Source: a virus. Taken from it: a DNA stretch of 28,845 nt. The stretch spans positions 1 through 28,845 of the IMG/VR virus record IMGVR_UViG_3300009183_000282; one strand, 5' to 3'. The notes beneath the pieces are model-generated. The model was given only the letters and a program-made list of their open reading frames with translations, did not search any database and was not told the DNA's origin. Both the position numbers and the translations under genes were made by a program. Shown piece after piece: positions 1 through 7,050 of the stretch. How positions within the stretch are numbered: position 1 is the stretch's first letter; each line of letters begins with the position of its first letter.

Positions 1-1
1 A

Positions 2-79
2 CAAGCAGCAGAAGCCCAAGCCGCAGCAGAAGCACTGGCTGCTCAACAAGCAGTACAGCCCCCAGCACAAGGAGCATAA
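2..79 (+). CDS. C-terminal end of an Ala/Gln-rich phage protein (partial)
   Basis: An open frame enters from the left edge and stops at TAA 77-79, leaving the last 25 residues. The segment is almost entirely Ala, Gln and Glu, with Pro near the end, and resembles the Ala/Gln/Glu tract of the structural protein at 5873-7048. The stop is 2 bases before the next start, and the next gene's ribosome binding site (AAGGAG, 69-74) lies inside this reading frame, so the two are probably co-translated in one late operon. Function cannot be told from this fragment; by position a virion or tail protein is likely. No start is visible because it lies outside the window. Confidence 0.6.
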   Translation, partial: QAAEAQAAAEALAAQQAVQPPAQGA

Positions 80-81
80 AC

Positions 82-693
82 ATGGCAGTAACAATTAACG
101 GAACGACAGGGATTTCAACGCCGGGGATAAGCTCTACGGCTGCATCTTCTTTTTCGGCTGCGTCTACATTTTCAGCAGACGTAACCCTTGCTGGCGCAGC
201 GGTAGAAATTTTAAATAACTCAGGCCGTATTGTTGTAGGACAGTCTGGGTCTGTGATTCAAGTAGTAAACGTACAAACACAATCATTTGTAACAAGCACT
301 GTTGCAATTCCAACTGATAACACAATCCCTCAAAATACTGAGGGTACTGAATTATTTACGTTGGCTATTACTCCGACAAGTGCCTCATCTAAATTACTTA
401 TACAAGTGAATGTACTTACAGGAAACACACCTGCTCAATGGCCTACTATTGCGCTGTTTCAAGATTCAACTGCCAATGCGTTAAACGTTAACTCTACTTT
501 TCAAGGAACTGCATCAGCAGGAAATACGTTGTCTTTAGCCTACTTTATGACAGCAGGAACAACATCTTCTACAACATTCAAAATAAGATTTGGTCTGGGA
601 AATACTGGCTCTATGCAAATTAACGGTTTTAATAGCGCAATTTACGGCGGTGTTGCTACTGCCACAATGACTATTATGGAGATCGCAGCATGA
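82..693 (+). CDS. Tail-fibre / receptor-binding-like structural protein
   Basis: This 203-residue protein starts with M-A-V-T-I-N-G-T-T-G-I, an opening I associate with short tail-fibre or tip proteins of freshwater and marine phages. The body is rich in Ser, Thr, Ala and Gly with alternating hydrophobic residues, as expected for beta-structure. It ends in T-M-T-I-M-E-I-A-A, close to the S-T-I-T-V-M-E-I-A-A style terminus of beta-sandwich tail-fibre domains. The segment around residues 95-110 (L-A-I-T-P-T-S-A-S-S-K-L-L-I) is the usual core signature of that domain. A good ribosome binding site, AAGGAG, lies 7 bases upstream. The stop overlaps the next start (ATGA). A role in host attachment is inferred from family resemblance. 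Confidence 0.65.
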   Translation: MAVTINGTTGISTPGISSTAASSFSAASTFSADVTLAGAAVEILNNSGRIVVGQSGSVIQVVNVQTQSFVTSTVAIPTDNTIPQNTEGTELFTLAITPTSASSKLLIQVNVLTGNTPAQWPTIALFQDSTANALNVNSTFQGTASAGNTLSLAYFMTAGTTSSTTFKIRFGLGNTGSMQINGFNSAIYGGVATATMTIMEIAA

Positions 694-956
694 ATCACCA
701 AGCAATACTTGCTCTTTACCCAAATGTTGTCAGTATCTTTGACACCACCGCATATGACAAAGACGGCAATGAAGTCACATACGATCAAGATGCTGTCAAT
801 GCTTGGGTTGACCCAAACGCATACAAGGCAAAACGTGCGGCTGAGTATCCTCCAATGACTGACTACCTTGATGGCGTAGTCAAAGGTGAACAAGCGCAGA
901 TTGATGCGTACATTGCGGCTTGTCTTGCTGTAAAAGCCAAATACCCCAAAGGGTAA
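690..956 (+). CDS. Small tail-fibre-associated protein, hypothetical
   Basis: An 88-residue soluble protein beginning at an ATGA overlap with the tail-fibre-like gene, with GGAG 8 bases upstream. Its C-terminal half (residues about 50-88) contains Y-P-P-M-T-D-Y-L-D-G-V-V-K-G followed by A-V-K-A-K-Y-P-K-G. A tyrosine-proline element, a Leu-Asp pair and a closing V-K-x-K-Y-P recur in small proteins encoded next to phage tail-fibre genes (XkdW-like or tail-fibre-assembly-like). The exact role is unknown. Its TAA stop is in the same frame as the following gene, separated by only one AAA codon from that gene's probable ATT start. Confidence 0.6.
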   Translation: MNHQAILALYPNVVSIFDTTAYDKDGNEVTYDQDAVNAWVDPNAYKAKRAAEYPPMTDYLDGVVKGEQAQIDAYIAACLAVKAKYPKG

Positions 957-959
957 AAA

Positions 960-1640
960 ATTGATCCGCTCAGCCTTCTTCTTGCCGCCAATGCCTGTGT
1001 CGCTGCTATCAAGCAGGGATGCAAGCTATACAAAGACGCTAAAACGTCTTTCATTGAGGTCAAGAAGACTGTCGATGAAATCGTCTCTGATGCAAAGCAG
1101 GTTCGGAGTTTTTGGCAAAAGCTGTTTGGAACAGACCCCGAGCCGTCCAAGCCTGTGGCGAAAAAGAAAGAAGCCTACGTTGCCGTTGACGAAACCCAAG
1201 TCATGGCAGACATCGTCACTCAGCTTACAAAGCTGTTTAGGCTTGAAGAACAACTAGCAACACACATCCGGGAGGCAGAAGAACAGTCCAAAAACGTCTA
1301 TGACCCCGATGCCAACCTGATGGAGTCTGCACTGCAAAGAGTGATGGCGCAACAGCAGATGGCAGAGTTGATAGTGACAGTCAGGGAAACAATGGTGTAC
1401 CAATCCCCGCCTGAGTTGGGTGCGCTGTACAGCAGAGTGTTTGAAATGCGGGAGATCATTGGGCAGGAGCAGGAACAGGCAAGGCTGAAACAAGAAGCGC
1501 AGCAGAGGTACAAACAATGGCAACGGCAGGAGGCAAAAAGAAACCTTCAAGCAAAGTCGGTGTATCTAGTAGTGACTACTATATTCCTCCTCTACCTGTG
1601 GTCGTTCCTCCTCCTCGTAAATCGTTGGGGGAAGACATAA
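960..1640 (+). CDS. Membrane-anchored lysis-region protein, probable ATT start
   Basis: The clear ATG/GTG version of this frame starts only at GTG 1155. The frame is open from 957, however, and the 65 codons before 1155 read like protein: D-P-L-S-L-L-L-A-A-N-A, then a charged amphipathic stretch through K-K-T-V-D-E-I. I therefore place the start at ATT 960, six bases after the SD-like AAAGGG at 948-953. The product is then about 226 residues: an amphipathic N-terminus, a long Gln/Glu-rich helical middle (coiled-coil-like), and one membrane segment at the C-terminus (V-Y-L-V-V-T-T-I-F-L-L-Y-L-W-S-F-L-L-L-V). This layout matches a phage protein family that opens with (M)-I-D-P and ends in one transmembrane helix. 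Function is unknown; the lysis context suggests a membrane role. The last 124 bases overlap the next gene in another frame. Confidence 0.6.
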   Translation: MDPLSLLLAANACVAAIKQGCKLYKDAKTSFIEVKKTVDEIVSDAKQVRSFWQKLFGTDPEPSKPVAKKKEAYVAVDETQVMADIVTQLTKLFRLEEQLATHIREAEEQSKNVYDPDANLMESALQRVMAQQQMAELIVTVRETMVYQSPPELGALYSRVFEMREIIGQEQEQARLKQEAQQRYKQWQRQEAKRNLQAKSVYLVVTTIFLLYLWSFLLLVNRWGKT

Positions 1641-1822
1641 TGGGGTGGGTTGCTGCAATGGTTTTGATTGGTTTTTTGTTGCCGATGCTTGGTATGTTGT
1701 ATCTGGATATTCTGGAAGCCAAGCATGAAGTCAAGGCGCAGGTTGAAAAGGTAGAAAAACTCAGGCGAGAGCTTGAACGAAAGGAAAGAGATGATTCCAA
1801 TAGTAGCGTCCCTCCTCGGTAG
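1517..1822 (+). CDS. Small membrane protein, Pro-rich N-terminus, spanin-like topology
   Basis: A 101-residue protein starting inside the previous gene in a different frame; AGAGG lies 8 bases before the ATG. Residues 1-40 are Lys/Ser/Pro-rich with I-P-P-L-P-V-V-V-P-P-P. Residues about 43-65 form one hydrophobic helix (G-W-V-A-A-M-V-L-I-G-F-L-L-P-M-L-G-M-L). Residues 67-95 are a charged heptad-like coiled coil. A short N-terminal part, one membrane helix and an external coiled coil resemble inner-membrane spanins, and the overlapping-gene arrangement recalls Rz/Rz1. There is no cysteine, so it is not an Rz1-type lipoprotein. The spanin idea is inference only. The stop lies 32 bases inside the next gene. 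Confidence 0.55.
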   Translation: MATAGGKKKPSSKVGVSSSDYYIPPLPVVVPPPRKSLGEDIMGWVAAMVLIGFLLPMLGMLYLDILEAKHEVKAQVEKVEKLRRELERKERDDSNSSVPPR

Positions 1823-2303
1823 CCTTGCTCAAAACGGGCTGGGATTACTGTCGTCTGCTATCCAAGCCAAAGGCAAAGAAGTGGTTGAGAACGCTCTTGG
1901 CGTAAAGATTCCTGACAACCCAACCGCAGAAGATGTATCCAAGCTTCGTGAGTTGCAGTTTGCTCATGAAGAACGTCTGCTGGAGCTAGGAATTGAGAAA
2001 GCCAAGATGGAATTGGCTGAGATGGAAATGTATGCCAAGGCTGCGCAGAGCGATGCCGAAAACATCACAGACCGCTGGCAAGCCGATATGGTGTCAGACT
2101 CATGGCTGTCCAAGAACATCCGCCCCATGTCGCTTATTGCTATCTTTTCTGGTTATTTTCTGTTTGCCATGATGTCTGCCTTTGGCTATAACGCCAACGA
2201 ATCTTATGTGTCCTTGCTCGGGCAGTGGGGGATGCTGATAATGGGTGCGTACTTTGGCGGCAGAACCATTGAGAAACTAGCCGAAATGAAGGGTAGAAAA
2301 TGA
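1791..2303 (+). CDS. Holin-like protein, GTA 3TM family
   Basis: A 170-residue protein. I chose ATG 1791 over an upstream in-frame TTG (1773) because AGGA sits 5 bases before it and M-I-P-I-V-A-S-L-L-G is the natural N-terminus. The N-terminal 30 residues are hydrophobic/amphipathic, residues 50-95 are a charged helix, then W-L-S-K-N-I-R-P-M-S-L leads into two membrane helices and the closing G-A-Y-F-G-G-R-T-I-E-K. The W-x-x-K-x-x-R-P element with a terminal F-G-x-R-x-x-E-K is the pattern of the 3TM holin family known from gene transfer agents (GTA_holin_3TM). It would permeabilise the inner membrane so that the endolysin encoded at 2527 can reach peptidoglycan. It overlaps both neighbours. 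Confidence 0.8.
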   Translation: MIPIVASLLGSLAQNGLGLLSSAIQAKGKEVVENALGVKIPDNPTAEDVSKLRELQFAHEERLLELGIEKAKMELAEMEMYAKAAQSDAENITDRWQADMVSDSWLSKNIRPMSLIAIFSGYFLFAMMSAFGYNANESYVSLLGQWGMLIMGAYFGGRTIEKLAEMKGRK

Positions 2304-2530
2304 AAGCCAAGCTAACTTTTCTTGTGACCCTAATGGTCAGCTTTACCCTGTGCATTGTTGTTGTTGGGATGGTTGGCGTTTTAATGGCTGGCTTGTTTGA
2401 CGAAAAGGTTGATAACGCAGAAATATTCAAACTGATTAGCCCAGCCTTTCAAACGATTGTCGGTGGTTTTATTGGCTTGCTGGCTGGCGTTAAGTTGTCG
2501 CACGGCGAAACAGATGGAGAACAAAAATGA
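2300..2530 (+). CDS. Small two-helix membrane protein, possible second holin or holin partner
   Basis: A 76-residue protein starting at an ATGA overlap with the holin gene; AAGGG lies about 7 bases upstream. Two hydrophobic stretches are visible: residues 5-31 (L-T-F-L-V-T-L-M-V-S-F-T-L) and about 46-65 (L-I-S-P-A-F-Q-T-I-V-G-G-F-I-G-L-L-A-G-V). They are separated by a short acidic loop (F-D-E-K-V-D-N-A-E), and the tail is charged. The stop overlaps the endolysin start (ATGA). Size, topology and position between holin and endolysin suggest a class II holin-like or antiholin-like role, but no family motif proves it. Confidence 0.6.
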   Translation: MKAKLTFLVTLMVSFTLCIVVVGMVGVLMAGLFDEKVDNAEIFKLISPAFQTIVGGFIGLLAGVKLSHGETDGEQK

Positions 2531-2868
2531 GCTTAAACACTGAACAAGCCGCGTTTTTGCTGGACATGTGCAAGCTAATCCAGTACGCTACAGACCAAGG
2601 ATTCGTGGTGACCGGCGGGGAACTTGCCCGTACTCCAGAACAGCAAGCCATTTATTTCAAGACGGGGCGTTCCAAGACAATGAATTCCATCCATCTAAAG
2701 CGTTGCGCCATAGATTTGAATTTTTTCAAGGATGGAAAGATCATTTGGGACAAGGAAATTATTGCTCCTATAGGCGCGTATTGGGAGACATTGCATTCTA
2801 AAAACCGTTGGGGTGGTAACTTTAAGTCTCTTGTTGACTGCCCTCATTTTGAGCGCAATGTGGGTTAA
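2527..2868 (+). CDS. Endolysin, M15 (VanY/L-Ala-D-Glu type) zinc peptidase
   Basis: A 113-residue protein with the M15 metal-binding pattern: H56 in S-I-H-L-K-R-C-A-I-D with D63 seven residues on, and H107 in D-C-P-H-F-E. R-T-P-E-Q-Q (35-40) matches the conserved Arg region before the first His, and W-G-G at 95-97 is the usual tryptophan-glycine turn before the last ligand. These proteins cleave peptide cross-links or stems of peptidoglycan and are common phage endolysins. There is no signal peptide, consistent with release through the upstream holin. GGAG is 7 bases before the ATG. The gene closes the lysis module; the next gene starts 2 bases after its stop. Confidence 0.85.
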   Translation: MSLNTEQAAFLLDMCKLIQYATDQGFVVTGGELARTPEQQAIYFKTGRSKTMNSIHLKRCAIDLNFFKDGKIIWDKEIIAPIGAYWETLHSKNRWGGNFKSLVDCPHFERNVG

Positions 2869-2870
2869 TC

Positions 2871-5249
2871 ATGCCATTACAGAAGATACTGTTCAAACCC
2901 GGTGTAAATAAAGAAAATACCCGATACACCAACGAAGGTGGCTGGTATGACTGCGACAAAATTCGCTTTCGCCAAGGCACGCCTGAAAAGATCGGCGGCT
3001 GGAGTCAAATCTCTGGGTATACCTATGAAGGCACTTGCAGATCGCTGTGGTCATGGGCTTCCCTTTCCGGCATTGTCTATGTCGGGGTTGGTACATACCT
3101 GAAGTTTTACATTGAGGAAGGCGGTCAATACAATGACATCACGCCTATCCGAGCCTATGGAACCGGACTGAGCGGCCCCTTTGCCGCCACCGCAGGATCA
3201 ACCACCGTCACTGTGACAGACAACTCACACGGCGCTACTGACGGCGATTACGTTACATTCCTCGGCGCGGTAGCTCTCAGCACGCGGACGTTTACACGAT
3301 CAACTGCAACCAACTTTGTGTTATCCACGGCACTTGCAGCCAATACACCCGTTGTCCTTACAATCTCTTCTGGCGGCGCTTTACCAACCGGATTACTGAC
3401 GGGGGTTCAGTACTACATCAAGGTGGTATCTGGTACAACGATCCAGTTTACTAACGTCCCCAGCGGTGCAGCGGTCAGTACCTCAACGGCTGGTTCCGGC
3501 ACATTCTCCCTGTATGTAAATAATGGCTTAACAGCAGATGTGTTGAACCAGAGTTTTGCTGTTACTGTTGTGGACGGCAACACATACACCATCACTACGC
3601 CGGTAGCAGCGGGAACCTATGACACAGGTAGCGGCGGGACAGTTAATGCCTACTATCAGATTCAAATCGGCGCAGATGATGCCCAGCCCATCACTGGCTG
3701 GGGTACAGGGTCATGGGGTTCGGGATCATGGGGTACAGGCCAGTCTGGTACGGCTGTGGCTCGTCTCTGGTATCAAAACAACTTTGGTCAGGATTTGATT
3801 TACGGTTATCGTGGCGGCGCAATGTATTACTGGAACGCTTCGATTGGTACGCAATTAAAGCCTTTTACAATTACTATTGCCGCTCCCGGTGTTGTTACTT
3901 TGGGTTCCGGCTCCCTTATTGATGGTACGGCAGTTGTCTTGGAGTCCACTGGCACTTTGCCGACAGGCTTGACAATTGGCACAACCTACTACACAGGCGG
4001 CGCATCAGGCGCAACGGTAAAACTGGCTACATCTTTTGCCAATGCGCTGGCTGGCACATTCATTACAACCACTGGCACGCAGACTGGTACGCACTACATC
4101 CTGCCTAATGGTATCCCGGTTACATCTTTGGGCGGAGCTTCAGATGTTCCTGCCCTTGTCAATTTTATAATGGTGTCGGATGCCAGCCGTTTCACAATAG
4201 CGTTTGGTTGTTCAGTCTATGCAGCTACAGACACCGTGATAGACCCCATGCTGATTCGCTGGTCTGACCAAGAGTCGGTAGTCAACTGGACTCCAGCGGT
4301 TACCAACCAAGCTGGCTACCTGCGTTTATCTCACGGGTCGGAGATCGTGGCTGCCGTTCAGACTCGGCAGGAAATTGTGGTCTTCACGGATACATCAATT
4401 TATTCTTTGCAGTACCTTGGCCCGCCCTACGTCTGGGGTTCTCAGCTTTTGGGAGACAACATCTCCATAGCCGGATACAACACTGCCATCGTTGCATCTG
4501 GGATTATTTACTGGATGGGTTTGGACAAGTTCTATAAGTACGACGGGCGGGTTCAAACCCTGCGCTGTGACTTGCTCCGGTTTATTTATAGCGACATCAA
4601 CCTTGACCAACAGCCTCAGTTCTTTGCTGGCACAAACGAAGGCTTCAATGAAGTCTGGTGGTTCTACTGCACATCAGGTTCTACGGTCATTGACCGCTAC
4701 GTCGTATACAACTATACCGAGGACATCTGGTATTACGGCTCAATGGGCCGGACAGCATGGCTGGACTCTGGTCTAGACAACTACCCGTTGGCGGCAACGT
4801 ACAGCTACAACTTGGTATTCCATGAGAACGGTATTGACGACAACACAACCAGTACAACGCAAGCAATAGAGGCGTACATCACCTCATCACAGTACGATAT
4901 TCAAGACGGGCATAACTTTGGCTTTGTCTGGCGCATTATCCCTGACCTTACCTTCCGTGGCTCGTCTACTACAGGGTTAACTCCGCAAGTCACCATGTAC
5001 TTACTGCCGCTTCAGAATTCTGGATCAGGCTATAACGACCCCGTGGAGTCTGGTAATCAGTCCGTGGGTGGAGTCAGCTACGCCAATATAGATCGCGTTG
5101 GTACGTACACAGTGGATCAGTTTACTGGGCAGGTCTACACGCGGGTGCGCGGTCGCCAGATGTCTTTGAAGATTTCATCCAACCAGATTGGCACGATGTG
5201 GCAGCTTGGCGCACCTCGTATAGATATTCGCCCTGACGGCAGGAGATAA
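2871..5249 (+). CDS. Large tail protein, P22 gp10-like stabilisation / tail tube family
   Basis: A 792-residue protein opening with K-I-L-F-K-P-G-V-N-K-E-N-T-R-Y-T-N-E-G-G-W-Y. I know this N-terminus from a podovirus structural family related to P22 packaged-DNA-stabilisation proteins. Core features include R-F-R-x-G-x-P-E-K-I-G-G-W (about 42-54), a Gly/Trp/Ser-rich segment (G-S-W-G-S-G-S-W-G-T-G), R-L-W-Y-Q-N-N-F-G-Q-D-L and many aromatic strands, consistent with a beta-propeller-like fold. Two similar beta-rich inserts (about 158-216 and 351-408) share V-V-L...L-P-T-G-L...Y-Y and make the protein longer than P22 gp10. It probably sits in the tail between portal and needle. The SD is weak, so it may be coupled to the upstream stop. 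Confidence 0.65.
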   Translation: MPLQKILFKPGVNKENTRYTNEGGWYDCDKIRFRQGTPEKIGGWSQISGYTYEGTCRSLWSWASLSGIVYVGVGTYLKFYIEEGGQYNDITPIRAYGTGLSGPFAATAGSTTVTVTDNSHGATDGDYVTFLGAVALSTRTFTRSTATNFVLSTALAANTPVVLTISSGGALPTGLLTGVQYYIKVVSGTTIQFTNVPSGAAVSTSTAGSGTFSLYVNNGLTADVLNQSFAVTVVDGNTYTITTPVAAGTYDTGSGGTVNAYYQIQIGADDAQPITGWGTGSWGSGSWGTGQSGTAVARLWYQNNFGQDLIYGYRGGAMYYWNASIGTQLKPFTITIAAPGVVTLGSGSLIDGTAVVLESTGTLPTGLTIGTTYYTGGASGATVKLATSFANALAGTFITTTGTQTGTHYILPNGIPVTSLGGASDVPALVNFIMVSDASRFTIAFGCSVYAATDTVIDPMLIRWSDQESVVNWTPAVTNQAGYLRLSHGSEIVAAVQTRQEIVVFTDTSIYSLQYLGPPYVWGSQLLGDNISIAGYNTAIVASGIIYWMGLDKFYKYDGRVQTLRCDLLRFIYSDINLDQQPQFFAGTNEGFNEVWWFYCTSGSTVIDRYVVYNYTEDIWYYGSMGRTAWLDSGLDNYPLAATYSYNLVFHENGIDDNTTSTTQAIEAYITSSQYDIQDGHNFGFVWRIIPDLTFRGSSTTGLTPQVTMYLLPLQNSGSGYNDPVESGNQSVGGVSYANIDRVGTYTVDQFTGQVYTRVRGRQMSLKISSNQIGTMWQLGAPRIDIRPDGRR

Positions 5250-5251
5250 AC

Positions 5252-5563
5252 ATGTCAGCAAAAAATGTTCGTGCACCAAACCTACCGCTTCCGCCGGAAG
5301 AATACGACCGGCAGTATATGGATAGGCTCTTGGCTGCGTTGCGTTTATATTTTAATCAACTGGATAACGTCGGCCCGATTGCAGCGGCAACTGAAGTCAA
5401 CGGAACTAATATTGTTGCTGGCTTAAGCTTTGTCCGGCCTAGCCCAACAGTACCAAATACATTTATACTCAGCCTACCGACGCAGGCTGATACAGCCAAT
5501 TTGCGGGTGGGGGATATTTACTATGACACAACGGCATCTAACGTGTTGAAGATTAAAACATGA
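5252..5563 (+). CDS. Conserved small virion-associated protein, hypothetical
   Basis: A 103-residue protein with AGGAG 7 bases before its ATG. The N-terminal half (N-L-P-L-P-P-E-E-Y-D-R-Q-Y-M and L-R-L-Y-F-N-Q-L-D-N) is a recognisable element of small proteins next to podovirus tail genes: a Pro-rich lead, then a Tyr-rich helix. The C-terminal half is beta-like and ends in V-G-D-I-Y-Y-D-T-T-A-S-N-V-L-K-I. By position after the gp10-like gene it could be a tail-completion or needle-type component, but nothing in the sequence proves that. Its stop overlaps the next start. Confidence 0.6.
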   Translation: MSAKNVRAPNLPLPPEEYDRQYMDRLLAALRLYFNQLDNVGPIAAATEVNGTNIVAGLSFVRPSPTVPNTFILSLPTQADTANLRVGDIYYDTTASNVLKIKT

Positions 5564-5871
5564 TGCCGCCAGTAAGAGAAAAGCTGTATGAGGACGCTGA
5601 CATTGCGGTGTTGTGTGACTACATAATCAACCAAACAAAAGTAACGTTGCACCTAAACTTCAACAATGGGGCATGGTCACCCAGTAAGTTTAAGCGGTAC
5701 AAAGGTATCTTTGCCAAGCAAATCCTGCCATTTTTAAGAGACAAAAGCTACAAGGAAGTGTATGCTACACCCTTTGAAAATGATATAAAAGCCCAGAAGC
5801 TAATAGCCATGTTCGGCTTCAAAGAATTTGCTCGTAACGGCGGGTTTGTTTTGATGAAACGAGGAGTGTGA
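5560..5871 (+). CDS. Short GNAT-like protein
   Basis: A 103-residue protein starting at an ATG that overlaps the previous stop. The C-terminal half (V-Y-A-T-P-F-E-N-D-I-K-A-Q-K-L-I-A-M-F-G-F-K-E) has the strand-helix-Gly-Phe-strand arrangement typical of the end of GNAT acetyltransferases, where a helix is followed by x-x-G-F. The normal acetyl-CoA loop (R/Q-x-x-G-x-G/A) is not visible and the protein is shorter than catalytic GNATs (about 140-170 residues). A structural rather than enzymatic role is therefore likely. T7-type phages encode GNAT-like small proteins beside internal virion genes, which fits this position. The assignment is moderate at best. Confidence 0.5.
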   Translation: MMPPVREKLYEDADIAVLCDYIINQTKVTLHLNFNNGAWSPSKFKRYKGIFAKQILPFLRDKSYKEVYATPFENDIKAQKLIAMFGFKEFARNGGFVLMKRGV

Positions 5872-5872
5872 T

Positions 5873-7048
5873 ATGCCCCAATTAGCAATACCCGTAGCCG
5901 CAGAGGCTGCTGTTGCAACCACAATGACAGCCGCAGAAATTGCCGCTGCCGAAGCCGCAGCCCAAGCTGCTGCCGAAGCCGCTGCTGCCGAAGCCGCTAC
6001 ACAAGCCGCAGCCCAAGCCGCCGCAGAACAAGCTGCACAACAAGCCGCCGCACAAGCCGCATCCGAAGCTGCGGCACAACAGGCTGCACAGCAAGCCGCA
6101 CAACAGGCATCAACAAACGGCATTCAGACTTTGGCGCAAGAAGTTGGCGTAAACGCAAATCCCACAGGGATTGAGCAAGTGTTCCAACAAGCGCAAGCAA
6201 ACAATATCCCGATGTCGCAAGCAGAGTTTTTAAATAACTCCTTTGCTGGCCCGGCAACAAGTGCGCCTATTACGCCGCCCGGCGTACCTCCAGTTTCTCA
6301 GCTACCGCCTTTTGATGCTACGCAGTACCTTAATTCGACAATGCCTACGTCGGTTCCGCCTGCACCACCTGCGGCTCCTGCTGCACCTGTTATAGAAGCC
6401 CCCGCCGCTGCACAACCGCCTGTGGATACAAGGTTCCCTACTGAATTTGCAGGACAACCAGAACCTGCGCAGTCGGCAATGAACCAAGTGGAAAAACCAT
6501 TTGAGTGGACTCCGCAAACAACTGCGCCAAATGCTGCGCCGGGTTCGGGCGGGTTGGAAGGACTGATTAATAAAGGGGCTGACTGGGTTGCAGCACACCC
6601 CTTACAGTCGGGTTTAGGCGCAATGTCGCTTTACAACTACCTAAACCAACCAAAGCCTTACGAACGTCCAAAGTACAAATCCACATGGAACGCTGGCGCG
6701 TACTCTGGCTACAACCCCACCCCTCCAACTCCGTACAGGCCTGCTTATGCACACGGCGGTCTTGCTGATCTGGGTGGGTACTCTGACTATGCGCGTGGTG
6801 GGCGTATGCTTAAGGGGCCGGGAGACGGCATGTCAGACGACATACCTGCAACAATTGCCAACAAACAACCCGCACGCTTGGCCAACGAAGAGTTTGTAGT
6901 TCCTGCCGATGTGGTCTCCCACCTTGGTAATGGCTCGTCTGAAGCCGGTGCCAAAGTTTTGTACAAGATGATGGACAGAGTTCGTCAAGCCCGTACAGGC
7001 AGCAAAAAACAAGGCAAACAAATTAAACCTGAGAAGTACTTAGCTTAA
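5873..7048 (+). CDS. Ala/Gln/Pro-rich virion protein with conserved C-terminal domain
   Basis: A 391-residue protein with GAGGAG upstream. Residues about 20-82 are nearly pure Ala with periodic Glu and Gln (helical low complexity), and residues about 130-230 are Pro/Ala-rich and probably disordered. From residue about 290 there is a conserved block: A-H-G-G-L-A-D-L-G-G, A-R-G-G-R, G-P-G-D-G-M-S-D-D-I-P-A-T-I, E-E-F-V-V-P-A-D-V-V-S-x-L-G-N-G-S and M-M-D-R-V-R-Q-A-R. I recognise this block from hypothetical structural proteins of many aquatic phages (consensus near P-G-x-G-D-G-x-S-D-x-I-P-A). Its biochemical role is unknown. Location upstream of the internal virion proteins suggests a packaged component. 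The reverse strand of the repeat gives misleading Cys/Ala-rich open frames. Confidence 0.65.
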   Translation: MPQLAIPVAAEAAVATTMTAAEIAAAEAAAQAAAEAAAAEAATQAAAQAAAEQAAQQAAAQAASEAAAQQAAQQAAQQASTNGIQTLAQEVGVNANPTGIEQVFQQAQANNIPMSQAEFLNNSFAGPATSAPITPPGVPPVSQLPPFDATQYLNSTMPTSVPPAPPAAPAAPVIEAPAAAQPPVDTRFPTEFAGQPEPAQSAMNQVEKPFEWTPQTTAPNAAPGSGGLEGLINKGADWVAAHPLQSGLGAMSLYNYLNQPKPYERPKYKSTWNAGAYSGYNPTPPTPYRPAYAHGGLADLGGYSDYARGGRMLKGPGDGMSDDIPATIANKQPARLANEEFVVPADVVSHLGNGSSEAGAKVLYKMMDRVRQARTGSKKQGKQIKPEKYLA

Positions 7049-7050
7049 AC

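Noticed and set aside
961-1257. Open frame of 98 residues starting at TTG 961
   Set aside because: It is a shadow: the frame one base earlier (ATT 960) gives a sensible helical protein continuous with the membrane gene, while this one is Ser/Arg-rich without family sense.
5800-6123. Cys/Ala-rich open frame on the - strand
   Set aside because: It is the reverse complement of the GCN/CAA repeat in the Ala-rich virion gene; the cysteine pattern is a composition artefact.
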